This document shows, in pieces, positions 51,226 to 60,724 of a stretch of DNA of 64,000 nt (position 1 is its first letter; each line of letters starts with the position of its first letter). The DNA lies in contig NZ_JBIQVZ010000005.1 of the NCBI RefSeq assembly GCF_044335535.1, forward strand, positions 186,001 to 250,000, read 5' to 3'. The notes below the pieces were generated by a model, which saw only the letters and a program-made list of their open reading frames with translations, did no database searches and had not been told where the DNA came from. The DNA is from Mariniflexile sp044335535 (GTDB lineage Bacteria; Bacteroidota; Bacteroidia; Flavobacteriales; Flavobacteriaceae). Made by a program: the position numbers and the translations under genes.

Positions 51226-52491
51226 TTACAAGTCGTATTGTTTAATTTTCCTGTACAAAGTACGCTCGCTAATGCCTAATTCGGCTGCTGCTAATTTACG
51301 CTTTCCGCTATGACGTTCAAGCGATTTTTTAATTAATTCCAATTCTTTATCTTGTAATGATAAGGTTTCTTCTTCTTCAATTTCTTCAGCAAAATGGTAT
51401 TTGTCTAAAGTTTCAGGCGATGTAGGGTTTGCACTGTGTTCTGGTATTGAAAGCACTTTGCTGTCATCTACGGGGTCTTCTTCATATTCGGCATCATCTT
51501 CATCGTCACCATAAATTTTTTGAATTAAGCTTTCGTTATTTTTTTCAACATCTTTAGTGTTGCCGTGTTTCATGAGTTCTAAAGTAAGCTTCTTTAAATC
51601 GTTTAAGTCACTTTTCATATCGAACAACACTTTGTATAGAATTTCGCGTTCGCTACTAAAATCGCTTTCGGCTTTGGATGTTTTTATTACGGCAGGTAAA
51701 TTGCTACCCGCTGTTGGTAAATAACTTTTTAGGATTTCGGCAGAAATGGTTCTATTTTGCTCTAAAACAGATAGTTGCTCCGCAATATTTCGTAACTGAC
51801 GAATATTACCTGCCCAACGGTGTTTTAAAAGGGTTTGTATGGCAGCATCGGTTAATTTGATGGTTGGCATTTTATATTTTATTGCAAAATCGCTGGCGAA
51901 CTTTCTAAACAACAAATGAATGTCTTCTTGCCTGTCTCGTAACGGAGGTAAATGTATGTCTACCGTGCTTAAACGATAATATAAATCTTCGCGAAACTTT
52001 TCTTTTTCAATGGCTTCAAACATGTTTACGTTTGTCGCCGCTACAATACGTACATTGGTTTTTTGTACTTTACTGGAGCCTACTTTTAAAAATTCACCAT
52101 TTTCTAAAACTCGCAATAAACGTACTTGAGTGGTTAATGGTAGTTCGCCTACTTCGTCTAAAAAAATAGTGCCACCATCGGCGACTTCAAAATAACCTTC
52201 ACGAGTTTGGGAAGCACCTGTAAACGAGCCTTTTTCATGTCCAAAAAGTTCACTGTCAATAGTTCCTTCGGGTATGGCACCACAATTTACGGCAATGTAT
52301 TTGTTATGTTTTCTATGTGATAATTGATGTATTATTTTTGGAATACTTTCTTTACCTACACCACTTTCGCCAGTAACCAACACCGAAATATCGGTTGGAG
52401 CTACTTGAATTGCTTTTTCTATGGCACGATTTAGTGCAGGCGAATTGCCAATAATACCAAAACGTTGTTTTATAGCTTGAATTGATTCCAT
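51226..52491 (-). CDS. Sigma-54-interacting transcriptional activator without receiver domain
   Basis: A 421-residue AAA+ activator. Walker A is GESGVGKE (about 41-48), the sigma-54 contact loop reads GSFTGA (usual form GAFTGA), Walker B is GGTIFLDEVGELP, and the C-terminal Fis-type helix-turn-helix is RKLAAAELGISERTLYRKIKQY. There is no N-terminal sensor domain; the protein starts directly with the central domain. An acidic linker (about 325-375, EDDAEYEEDPVDDS) separates the two parts. Activity may be controlled by abundance or a partner. It lies between miaB and lptE, a standard flavobacterial order. Confidence 0.93.
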   Translation of the reverse strand: MESIQAIKQRFGIIGNSPALNRAIEKAIQVAPTDISVLVTGESGVGKESIPKIIHQLSHRKHNKYIAVNCGAIPEGTIDSELFGHEKGSFTGASQTREGYFEVADGGTIFLDEVGELPLTTQVRLLRVLENGEFLKVGSSKVQKTNVRIVAATNVNMFEAIEKEKFREDLYYRLSTVDIHLPPLRDRQEDIHLLFRKFASDFAIKYKMPTIKLTDAAIQTLLKHRWAGNIRQLRNIAEQLSVLEQNRTISAEILKSYLPTAGSNLPAVIKTSKAESDFSSEREILYKVLFDMKSDLNDLKKLTLELMKHGNTKDVEKNNESLIQKIYGDDEDDAEYEEDPVDDSKVLSIPEHSANPTSPETLDKYHFAEEIEEEETLSLQDKELELIKKSLERHSGKRKLAAAELGISERTLYRKIKQYDL

Positions 52492-52563
52492 TCGTTAAGT
52501 TAAAAGTTGAAAAGTAAAAGGTTGAAAGTATTACTCATACTATTTTTAATTATTCATTGCTTA

Positions 52564-54015
52564 TTACTCATTATTAATTGAATACCCAATAGCTTCCCCA
52601 ATTAAGGTAGCACTGGTACAATCGTTGACTTTTACGTTTACAAAATCACCAATTTTATAGTCGCCTTTAGGGAAAACAGTAACCAAACTTTGTGGAGTTC
52701 TACCAGACCAATGGGCGTCCGATTTTTTAGATTCTTTTTCAATAAGAACTTCAACAACCGTATTTAAATTTTGCCTGGTTCTATAACCACTGTGCTCTTG
52801 CTGGAGTTCAACCATTTCTGCAAGTCTTCGTTTTTTTGTTTCTTCAGGAACGTCGTCTTCCATTTTACGTTCAGCTAAAGTTCCTGGACGCTCTGAATAA
52901 GTGAACATATAACCAAAATCATACTTCACATAGTTCATTAACGATATGGTATCTTGAAAATCGGCTTCGGTTTCGGTTGGGAAACCAACAATCATATCTT
53001 GACTGATGGCACAATCTGGAATGACACGTTTAATATTATCTATTAATTCCATATATTCTTCACGGGTATGCAAACGATTCATTTCTTTTAAAATGCGGTT
53101 GCTGCCACTTTGCACTGGTAAATGGATATGATTACAAATATTGCGGTGTTTCGCCATGGTTTCAACCACGTCCATAGTTAAATCTTGTGGGTTGGAAGTC
53201 GAAAAACGAATCCGCATTTTAGGTTGCGCATTGGCACATAATTCTAATAAATTCGAAAAATTAACCGCAGTAGCTCTTTGTAAATCGGAAGCTTTATCAA
53301 AATCTTTTTTCAGGCCGCCACCATACCAAAGGTAACTATCTACATTCTGACCTAAAAGAGTTATTTCTTTAAAGCCTTTGCTCGATAAATCGTTAATTTC
53401 TTCAATAATACTTTGTGGATCTCTACTACGCTCGCGCCCACGTGTAAAAGGCACCACGCAAAAGGTACACATGTTGTCGCAACCACGTGTAATAGATACA
53501 AAAGCGGTAACCCCATTGCTGTTTAATCGCACAGGTGAAATATCGCCATAAGTTTCTTCTTTTGAAAGAATAACGTTAATGGCATCGTGACCTTCGTCAA
53601 CTTCAGCTAATAGGTTTGGTAAATCTTTGTAAGCATCAGGGCCAACTACTAAATCAACAATTTTTTCTTCTTCAAGAAATTTAGTTTTTAGGCGTTCGGC
53701 CATACAGCCTAAAACACCCACTTTCATTTTTGGATTGTGCGAACGTTTTACCGCGTTGTATTTTTCTAAGCGCTTACGTACGGTTTGTTCAGCCTTATCA
53801 CGTATGGAACAGGTATTTACCAGAACCAAATCAGCATCTTCTAAATTTTGGGTGGTATTAAATCCTTGATTGGCTAAAATTGAAGCTACAATTTCGCTGT
53901 CGCTAAAATTCATGGCACATCCGTAACTTTCAATAAAAAGTTTACGTTTGTTGCCTTCCTTTTGTTCAAGAACTAAAGATTCCCCCTGTTTTTTTTCGTC
54001 TATTGTCTTTTCCAT
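52564..54015 (-). CDS. miaB: tRNA-2-methylthio-N6-dimethylallyladenosine synthase
   Basis: A 483-residue radical SAM methylthiotransferase that adds a methylthio group to i6A37 of tRNA. The N-terminal domain holds three Cys for an auxiliary cluster (ESYGCAMNFSDSE, NTCSIRDK, VGVLGCMAERLK). The radical SAM motif is CDNMCTFC. LLGQNVDSY, the HLPVQSGSNRIL segment and a C-terminal TRAM domain follow. The frame opens at 54030, but MEKTIDEKKQGESLV at 54015 matches family starts. A good promoter lies 34 nt upstream. It leads the miaB-activator-lptE-secG group. Confidence 0.95.
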   Translation of the reverse strand: MEKTIDEKKQGESLVLEQKEGNKRKLFIESYGCAMNFSDSEIVASILANQGFNTTQNLEDADLVLVNTCSIRDKAEQTVRKRLEKYNAVKRSHNPKMKVGVLGCMAERLKTKFLEEEKIVDLVVGPDAYKDLPNLLAEVDEGHDAINVILSKEETYGDISPVRLNSNGVTAFVSITRGCDNMCTFCVVPFTRGRERSRDPQSIIEEINDLSSKGFKEITLLGQNVDSYLWYGGGLKKDFDKASDLQRATAVNFSNLLELCANAQPKMRIRFSTSNPQDLTMDVVETMAKHRNICNHIHLPVQSGSNRILKEMNRLHTREEYMELIDNIKRVIPDCAISQDMIVGFPTETEADFQDTISLMNYVKYDFGYMFTYSERPGTLAERKMEDDVPEETKKRRLAEMVELQQEHSGYRTRQNLNTVVEVLIEKESKKSDAHWSGRTPQSLVTVFPKGDYKIGDFVNVKVNDCTSATLIGEAIGYSINNE

Positions 54016-54048
54016 AGGTTGTTGAAACACGTATTTTCAATAAGCATG

Positions 54049-54080
54049 CAAAGATACAATTTATTTATGTTTTGTGACAA
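54049..54080 (-). promoter_or_regulatory. Bacteroidota-type promoter for miaB
   Basis: On the minus strand, TTG (54078-54080) and TATCTTTG (54049-54056) are 21 nt apart, matching both elements. Confidence 0.75.
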
Positions 54081-54165
54081 AGTGTCAGATTTAAAAATTT
54101 ATTAAATTTTGAAAATATGCAGGAAAGTGTTTACTTTGGTCAAAACTAACCAATATTTGATACAC

Positions 54166-54942
54166 ATGAATACAATTAATAGTTTATTAGATAAAATTGA
54201 GAAAGCAAAGGCTTTGGATTTTGGAACCATTTTTAACCAATCCATCGAATTGTTTAAAAAAGTGTGGGTGCAAGGTCTGGTTATGCTCCTGTTAACCATG
54301 CTTTTAATGGTGCCTTTTTACTTAATTATGTATTTGCCAATGCTTGGAATGGGTTTAATTGACCCTGAATCATTTCAAAACATGGAAAACATGGGAGATT
54401 TTAGACCTTTACTTATGATTCCGTTTTTCATATTTGCCCTTGTGTTTTCGTTTTTTGCCATGGTAATTGGTTTTGGTATGAAAGCATCTTTCTTCAGAAT
54501 CTGTAAGCTCAAAGATTTAGAAGAAATGGGTGCAGACGATTATTTTTTCTATTTAAAGAAACCGTATTTGGGAAAAGTTATAAAATTATCTTTGGCTACT
54601 TTTGGAATTTCGTTGGCAGCAACTTTGTTATGTGTACTTCCTGTAATATATGTCATGATTCCTGTTACTTTGATGAATGTTATTTTTGCTTTTAATCCAG
54701 AATTGTCCACGTCAGAAATTGTTAAAGCAGGATTTAAATTGGGTAATAAAAAATGGCTGCTAACTTTTGGTTTGATATTCATATCTAGCTTATTAGCAGG
54801 CATTGTAGGTATGTTAATGTGTTGTATAGGTATTTATGTTACCGCATCTTTTTCATATTTACCAGTTTACTTTATCTATAAAGAATCTGTAGGTTTTGAT
54901 AAAAAAGAAGACAACCAAAGCTATGGAATGTCTTATGAATAA
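54166..54942 (+). CDS. Polytopic membrane protein of unknown function
   Basis: A 258-residue protein with about five or six membrane segments, including GLVMLLLTMLLMVPFYLIMY, LLMIPFFIFALVFSFFAMV, LSLATFGISLAATLLCVLPV and LIFISSLLAGIVGMLMCCIGIY. A soluble head (SLLDKIEKAKALDFGTIFNQSIELFKK) precedes them. Relatives in Bacteroidota have sometimes carried the label beta-carotene monooxygenase, which the sequence does not support. The frame is open from 54109, but MNTINSLLDKIEKA at 54166 is a normal start. It is a single-gene unit between miaB (divergent) and topA. Confidence 0.82.
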   Translation: MNTINSLLDKIEKAKALDFGTIFNQSIELFKKVWVQGLVMLLLTMLLMVPFYLIMYLPMLGMGLIDPESFQNMENMGDFRPLLMIPFFIFALVFSFFAMVIGFGMKASFFRICKLKDLEEMGADDYFFYLKKPYLGKVIKLSLATFGISLAATLLCVLPVIYVMIPVTLMNVIFAFNPELSTSEIVKAGFKLGNKKWLLTFGLIFISSLLAGIVGMLMCCIGIYVTASFSYLPVYFIYKESVGFDKKEDNQSYGMSYE

Positions 54943-54960
54943 ATAATTAAGTTTCTTTAA

Positions 54961-54997
54961 AAAGCCTGTTTTTTGACTGCGAAAAACAGGTTTTTTT
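54961..54997 (+). terminator. Rho-independent terminator after the membrane protein gene
   Basis: CCTGTTTTT pairs with AAAAACAGG around an 8-nt loop, followed by seven T; 18 nt after the stop. Confidence 0.85.
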
Positions 54998-55052
54998 ATT
55001 TAAACAGAAAACAGATAATCCCTAAAATTAGGCAGATAAACTTTTTTTCATA

Positions 55053-55060
55053 TACATTTG
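55053..55060 (+). promoter_or_regulatory. -7 promoter element for topA
   Basis: TACATTTG matches TAnnTTTG and lies 20 nt before the topA ATG. It argues against the earlier in-frame ATG at 54973, which lies in the preceding terminator. Confidence 0.6.
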
Positions 55061-55080
55061 TAGCTACAAAAAAATCAAGT

Positions 55081-57570
55081 ATGGCGAAGAATTTAGTAAT
55101 TGTGGAGTCACCTGCAAAGGCAAAAACTATCGAAAAATTTTTAGGAAAAGATTTTAAGGTGGAGTCTAGCTTTGGGCATATAGCTGATTTGCCTTCCAAA
55201 GAGTTGGGGGTAGATGTTGAAGGTGATTTCAAACCAAAGTATGAAGTTTCAAAAGATAAAAAGGCGATTGTAAAAAAACTGAAAGATCTAGCTAAAAATG
55301 CCGATATGGTTTGGTTAGCAAGTGATGAGGATCGTGAAGGAGAGGCTATTGCATGGCATTTGGCAGAAACTTTAAAGTTGGATAAAAGTAAAACAAAACG
55401 TATTGTTTTTCATGAAATTACTAAATCAGCGATACAAAAGGCCATTGAAAATCCAAGAGGGATAGATTACGATTTGGTGGATGCACAACAAGCACGTCGT
55501 GTATTGGATAGAATTGTAGGGTATGAGTTGTCTCCCGTTCTTTGGCGTAAAGTTAAGGGTGGTTTATCGGCAGGTCGTGTGCAATCTGTTTCTGTGCGAT
55601 TGATTGTAGAGCGTGAACGCGATATTCAAAACTTTACTGCGGAAGCATCCTATAGGATTGATGCCGAATTTTCTAATGAAGAAGGACAAACATTTAAAGC
55701 GAAATTGCCTAAAACCTTTTCTACTAAAGAAGAGGCACAGAAATTTTTAGAAAAAAATGCCACGGCTACATTTAAAGTTTCAGATTTAGAGAAAAAGCCC
55801 GCTAAAAAATCGCCAGCAGCACCGTTTACTACATCAACTTTACAACAAGAAGCCTCTCGTAAACTTTATTTTTCGGTAAGCAAAACCATGACAATGGCAC
55901 AACGCCTATACGAAGCGGGTTTAATTACTTATATGAGAACGGATAGTGTGAATCTATCTGATGAAGCACGTAATGGTGCAAAAGCAGAAATAGAAAGTGC
56001 CTTCGGTTCAAAATACAGTAAATCAAGAAATTATACAGGAAAATCCAAAGGTGCCCAAGAAGCGCATGAGGCGATACGTCCTACCGATTTTGCAATTCAT
56101 TCGGTTGATATTGATAGAGACCAAGCACGTTTGTACGATTTAATTTGGAAACGTGCCATCGCATCACAAATGAGTGAAGCAGAATTGGAGCGTACTAATG
56201 TTAAAATTGCAGCATCCACGCATAGCGAACATTTTACTGCAAATGGAGAGGTTATTACTTTTGACGGTTTCTTAAAAGTTTATTTGGAAAGTACCGATGA
56301 TGAAGATGTTGAACAAGAAGGTATGCTCCCTGCAATGAAAGTCAATGAAACTTTACTTAATAATTATATTACAGCAACCGAGCGTTATACGCGCCCACCA
56401 TATAGATATACCGAGGCATCTTTGGTTAAACAATTAGAAGAACTGGGTATCGGTCGTCCATCTACCTATGCGCCAACAATTTCTACCATTCAAAATAGAA
56501 ATTATGTTGAAAAAGGTACGGTTGAAGGTGTAGAACGTAGTTATACCCAACTCACATTAAAAAAAGGTACAGTAAAAGATAAAATATTAACTGAAAAAGT
56601 AGGTTCTGATAAAGGGAAATTGGTTCCAACAGATATTGGAATGATTGTAACCGACTTTTTAGTAAATCATTTTGAACATATTTTAGATTACAATTTTACG
56701 GCAAAAGTTGAAGAGGATTTTGATAACATTGCCGAAGGAAAAGAAAATTGGACTAAAATGATGAAAACGTTTTATCAAGACTTTCATCCACAAGTAGAGA
56801 ATGTTCAGGAAAATGCCGACAGGGAATCTGGTGAACGTGTTTTAGGAACCGACCCAAAAACAGGCAAACAAGTAAGTGTGCGTTTAGGTAAATTTGGACC
56901 AATGGTGCAAATAGGAACTCCCGATGATGAGGAAAAACCACAATTCGCAAGTCTAAGTCCAGACCAGCAATTAAACACTATTACCTACGAAGAGGCGATG
57001 AACTTGTTTCAGTTGCCTAAAAATCTTGGTACATATAAAGGAGAAGAAGTTGAGGTGAATAATGGGCGTTTCGGACCTTATGTTAAGTTTGGAGATGCTT
57101 TTGTTTCTTTGCCTAAAGGCGTTGATGCTTTAAGTGTTGAATTAGAAGATGCCATTGTTTTAATTAAAGAAAAGCAAGCAGCAGATGCACCTATTTATAT
57201 GTATAAAAAGTTGCCTGTACAAAAAGGGAAAGGACGTTTTGGTCCCTTTATTAAATGGAACAATATGTTCATTAACGTGAGTAGCAAGTACGATTGGGAC
57301 AATTTATCAGACAATGATATTGTTGAGCTTATTGAAACTAAAATTCAAAAAGACATAGATAAAGTTATCCATAATTGGGAAGATGAAGGCATTCGCGTTG
57401 AAAAAGCCCGTTGGGGAAGGCACAATGTGCTAAAAGGAAAAATAAAAGTAGAGTTAGATAAATCTGTTGATGTATCAAAAATGACTTTAGAAGAAGCCAA
57501 AGCTTTAATAGAAGCCAAAGCTCCTAAGAAAAAAGCTGTTAAGAAAAAAACTACTGCAAAGAAAAAGTAA
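55081..57570 (+). CDS. topA: DNA topoisomerase I
   Basis: An 829-residue type IA topoisomerase relaxing negative supercoils. It opens with the Toprim domain (MAKNLVIVESPAKAKTIEKFLG; Asp cluster in ASDEDREGEAIAWHL, about 76-90). The central toroid follows with RRVLDRIVGYELSP and the catalytic Tyr in GLITYMRTDSVNLS (near residue 285). C-terminal repeats are present, and the protein ends in a Lys-rich tail (KKKAVKKKTTAKKK). The zinc ribbons of the E. coli enzyme are replaced by TopA C-terminal repeat domains, usual in this phylum. ATG at 55081 is chosen by family start and promoter position. Confidence 0.96.
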   Translation: MAKNLVIVESPAKAKTIEKFLGKDFKVESSFGHIADLPSKELGVDVEGDFKPKYEVSKDKKAIVKKLKDLAKNADMVWLASDEDREGEAIAWHLAETLKLDKSKTKRIVFHEITKSAIQKAIENPRGIDYDLVDAQQARRVLDRIVGYELSPVLWRKVKGGLSAGRVQSVSVRLIVERERDIQNFTAEASYRIDAEFSNEEGQTFKAKLPKTFSTKEEAQKFLEKNATATFKVSDLEKKPAKKSPAAPFTTSTLQQEASRKLYFSVSKTMTMAQRLYEAGLITYMRTDSVNLSDEARNGAKAEIESAFGSKYSKSRNYTGKSKGAQEAHEAIRPTDFAIHSVDIDRDQARLYDLIWKRAIASQMSEAELERTNVKIAASTHSEHFTANGEVITFDGFLKVYLESTDDEDVEQEGMLPAMKVNETLLNNYITATERYTRPPYRYTEASLVKQLEELGIGRPSTYAPTISTIQNRNYVEKGTVEGVERSYTQLTLKKGTVKDKILTEKVGSDKGKLVPTDIGMIVTDFLVNHFEHILDYNFTAKVEEDFDNIAEGKENWTKMMKTFYQDFHPQVENVQENADRESGERVLGTDPKTGKQVSVRLGKFGPMVQIGTPDDEEKPQFASLSPDQQLNTITYEEAMNLFQLPKNLGTYKGEEVEVNNGRFGPYVKFGDAFVSLPKGVDALSVELEDAIVLIKEKQAADAPIYMYKKLPVQKGKGRFGPFIKWNNMFINVSSKYDWDNLSDNDIVELIETKIQKDIDKVIHNWEDEGIRVEKARWGRHNVLKGKIKVELDKSVDVSKMTLEEAKALIEAKAPKKKAVKKKTTAKKK

Positions 57571-57592
57571 TTTAGCAATAGCTTTGAACAAT

Positions 57593-57754
57593 AGAACTCA
57601 TCTTGACTTTTTGTATTTAACCGAAAATGAGATAAAATTTGTACAGATGAGGCACTTTTTGATAGGCATAGCAGGGCTAAGCATAAAAAAAGAAACGAAG
57701 TATGGACGGATTTTAGCCATTTTTTAGGAAATAGAAAAAGTCAAGATGAGTTCA
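57593..57754. repeat. Inverted-repeat element, about 160 bp
   Basis: GAACTCATCTTGACTTTTT at the left end is exactly repeated, inverted, at the right end (19 bp). The interior contains GCATAGCAGGGCTAAGC and GAAGTATGG, parts shared with other copies. It lies 22 nt after topA. A separate 9-bp inverted pair (AGAATTCAT/ATGAATTCT, 57865-57907) is the only other structure before the next gene. Confidence 0.82.
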
Positions 57755-57949
57755 TAAATAGAGAACAGTGTATGGAATTATTATATTTTAGTTTTTAGTA
57801 GATTATTTTTATGCTAACCACATACAATAAGTCACTATTTCTTATCATATTTGTAATCATGCTAAGAATTCATCTTGGTTTTAACCAAAAAAAACAAAAT
57901 GAATTCTAAATAAAACAGTCAACTTTATATACAAAATAGTACATTTTAA

Positions 57950-59116
57950 ATGAATTTTAATTTTCTTTCACCTGTTTCAGATGTGGTTTTGGCTCATAAC
58001 GAGTTACTTTCTTTACAAGCATTAGGTAGAAAAATTAGAATTCATTCCGTACAAAAAGGAATTCCAGATTTAGAAGGTGTCAATATTGCCATTTTAGGAG
58101 TTCTTGAAAATAGAAATGATATTAATTATATAGGAGAAGCATTTCAGTTAAATGAAATTAGAAAAACTTTTTATGGGCTCTTCCCTGGTAGTTGGCATAC
58201 CACAATAGCCGATTTAGGAGACATAAATAAGGGAGAAAGTGTAGAAGATACTTATTTTGCTCTAAAAACTACCATTGCTATTTTAATCAAAAAGAACATC
58301 ATACCTATTATTATAGGAGGCACCCAAGACCTTACGTATCCAAATTACAGAGCTTATGATACCATAATGCCTATGGTAAATATTGTGAATGTAGATAGTA
58401 AGTTCGATTTGGGCGACTCTGCCAAGCCTATTAAAAATGACAGTTTTGTAGGTAAAATAATTTTAGATCAGCCATATAATCTTTTTAACTATGCTACTAT
58501 TGGCTATCAAACGTATTTTAATTCGCAAGAAGAAAAAGATTTAATGGATAGTCTTTATTTTGAATCTTACAGATTGGGTTCGGTTTCAAAAGATATTACC
58601 CTTGTAGAGCCTGTAATGCGTGATGCTAATATTGTGAGTATCGATTTAAATGCTGTTAAAGGTTCAGAGGTAAGTTTAAATCAAAAGTTTTCGCCAAATG
58701 GGTTAGATGGTAAAGAAATTTGCGCTATAGCAAGGTATGCTGGTATTAGCAATAAAGTAAGCTCTTTTGGTATTTACGAGTATAAACCATCAAAAGATGA
58801 TGATATTACTTGTATGCTTATTTCCCAAATACTGTGGTATTTTATTGAAGGCGTTAATTTCAGAGTGAAAGATGATGATTTTTTAGGGGATAGCAGCTAT
58901 CAAAAATTCATCACTTTGGTAGAAGACCAGGAATTAGTGTTTTATAAAAGTAATAAAACAGGCAGATGGTGGATTGAAATTCCTTTTTTAACAGAAATTA
59001 ATAATAAATTAAAGAGACATACGTTATTACCTTGCATGCATCAAGATTATCTAGATGCATGTAACAATAAGGTGCCAGATCGTTGGTATAAAGCGTTTCA
59101 AAAGAACTGTATTTAA
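57950..59116 (+). CDS. Arginase/formimidoylglutamase-fold protein lacking metal ligands
   Basis: A 388-residue protein of the ureohydrolase fold. The three metal-binding motifs are all changed: GGDHS is GGTQD (123-127), DAHxD is DSKFD (149-153), and SxDxDxxDP is SIDLNAVKG (230-238). The Mn2+ pair cannot be held in the usual way, so catalysis of the arginase type is unlikely. The surrounding fold is well kept (IIPIIIGGT, YAGISNKVSSFGIYEY), which suggests selection for another role. It is 155 nt upstream of gldK, a position that, from memory, is common in gliding flavobacteria. A binding or regulatory function linked to type IX secretion is inference. Confidence 0.82.
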   Translation: MNFNFLSPVSDVVLAHNELLSLQALGRKIRIHSVQKGIPDLEGVNIAILGVLENRNDINYIGEAFQLNEIRKTFYGLFPGSWHTTIADLGDINKGESVEDTYFALKTTIAILIKKNIIPIIIGGTQDLTYPNYRAYDTIMPMVNIVNVDSKFDLGDSAKPIKNDSFVGKIILDQPYNLFNYATIGYQTYFNSQEEKDLMDSLYFESYRLGSVSKDITLVEPVMRDANIVSIDLNAVKGSEVSLNQKFSPNGLDGKEICAIARYAGISNKVSSFGIYEYKPSKDDDITCMLISQILWYFIEGVNFRVKDDDFLGDSSYQKFITLVEDQELVFYKSNKTGRWWIEIPFLTEINNKLKRHTLLPCMHQDYLDACNNKVPDRWYKAFQKNCI

Positions 59117-59197
59117 CATTAATAACTGCTAAAGCGTACATTTTATCGGTAAAACGTTATTTTTTCACGATGAAACGTAAATTTTTCTTTAAAAAAG

Positions 59198-59228
59198 TTG
59201 TTTTTTAAAAAATATATAAATATGTTTA
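59198..59228 (+). promoter_or_regulatory. Bacteroidota-type promoter for gldKLMN
   Basis: TTG at 59198-59200 and TATGTTTA at 59221-59228 (one base from TAnnTTTG) are 20 nt apart. Transcription would start near 59235, about 37 nt before gldK. Confidence 0.6.
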
Positions 59229-59271
59229 CGCTCTCAAAATTAAAGCTTAAATAATTAACCTCGAGTTTTCT

Positions 59272-60636
59272 ATGGATATGAAGAAGTTTGTATTATTAAC
59301 CGCAGTAATGACAATACTTGCTAGTTGTGGCTCTAACGATAAGGGCGAACTAGTGGGTGTTAAAGGAAAAAAATGGCATCCTGAAAAACCTTATGGAATG
59401 GAACTTATTCCTGGTGGTGCATTTATAATGGGTAAAGGCGATGACGATTTGGCGGGTGTTCAAGACGCGCCAGCTAAAACCGCAACAGTAAGAGCCTTTT
59501 ATATGGATGCTACTGAAATAACAAATAGCGAATACCGTGAATTTGTTAATTGGGTAAGAGACTCAATTATTAGAATGAAACTAGCGATTTTAGCAGATGA
59601 GGTAGGAAAGGTTCCTGATGATGGTGGTATTGGCGAATTTGCATTTAAAGATGCAGATACCGCAAATATGTCGGTTTACGAGAAATATATGTTCGAAAAC
59701 TACACAGGATTAGGCCCTACAGGATATGAAGGCAGAAAAATTAATCGTGACGTCGATTTGATTTTCGATACCTCAGAATATCCAGACGAGTATTATGCCG
59801 AGGTTATGGATACCATGTATTTGCCTTTAGAAGATTCTTATAATGGGCAACGTACTTGGGATGTTAAAAAGTTTAAGTTCCAGTATAGTTATATGGATAT
59901 CCAAGAAGCGGCAAGAAACAGAGGTATAAAACGTAGAGATGCTATTGTTAGAGAAGAAATAGAAGTATATCCAGATACAGCTGTTTGGATTAGAGATTTT
60001 GCATATTCTTATAACGAACCAATGCATAACGATTATTTTTGGCATGATGCGTACAGCGAATATCCAGTAGTAGGCGTTACTTGGAAACAAGCTAAAGCGT
60101 TCTGTGAGTGGAGAACTATCAAGAAAAACTCATACCAAAAATCAAGAAAAGGTGCTGCAATGGTTAATACTTTTAGATTACCGTCTGAAGCAGAGTGGGA
60201 GTATGCTGCTCGCGGCGGTCTGCAAGCTGCGACTTATCCATGGGGTGGTCCTTATACAAAAAGTGATAGAGGGTGTTTTATGGCAAACTTTAAACCAGTA
60301 AGAGGTGATTATGCAGCAGACCAAGCATTATATACTGTAGAAGCTAAGTCTTACGAACCTAATGATTATAACTTATATAATATGGCAGGTAACGTAGCCG
60401 AGTGGGTAAATGCTTCATACGATCCATCTTCTTACGAATTTACGTCAACAATTAATCCAAGTGTTAACAGTAACAATAATCAACGTAAAATTGTTAGAGG
60501 TGGTTCTTGGAAAGATGTAGCATACTTTTTACAAGTAAGCTCAAGAGATTACGAATATGCAGATTCTGCAAGAAGTTATATTGGTTTTAGAACAGTTCAA
60601 GATTACATGGGGACACAAGTAACCGGGAAGAAATAA
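59272..60636 (+). CDS. gldK: Gliding motility / type IX secretion lipoprotein GldK
   Basis: A 454-residue lipoprotein (signal ending TILASCGSND; lipidated Cys in ASCGS). Most of the protein is a formylglycine-generating-enzyme-like (SUMF1) fold: PGGAFIMGKGDDD near residue 48, AFYMDATEITNSEYREFVNWV, RLPSEAEWEYAARGG, NMAGNVAEWV and VRGGSWKD at the end. GldK forms the outer-membrane-side ring of the type IX secretion motor with GldN. The start may be 59272 or the second Met at 59278; the latter gives the usual MKKF head. It leads gldK-gldL-gldM-gldN. Confidence 0.96.
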   Translation: MDMKKFVLLTAVMTILASCGSNDKGELVGVKGKKWHPEKPYGMELIPGGAFIMGKGDDDLAGVQDAPAKTATVRAFYMDATEITNSEYREFVNWVRDSIIRMKLAILADEVGKVPDDGGIGEFAFKDADTANMSVYEKYMFENYTGLGPTGYEGRKINRDVDLIFDTSEYPDEYYAEVMDTMYLPLEDSYNGQRTWDVKKFKFQYSYMDIQEAARNRGIKRRDAIVREEIEVYPDTAVWIRDFAYSYNEPMHNDYFWHDAYSEYPVVGVTWKQAKAFCEWRTIKKNSYQKSRKGAAMVNTFRLPSEAEWEYAARGGLQAATYPWGGPYTKSDRGCFMANFKPVRGDYAADQALYTVEAKSYEPNDYNLYNMAGNVAEWVNASYDPSSYEFTSTINPSVNSNNNQRKIVRGGSWKDVAYFLQVSSRDYEYADSARSYIGFRTVQDYMGTQVTGKK

Positions 60637-60724
60637 AATCAATTAAAATTTAATCAAATCAATAATAAATTTAACCTATTAATTAACCTACTTAAGTATT
60701 TACTTAAATTAAAAATCGAGAATT

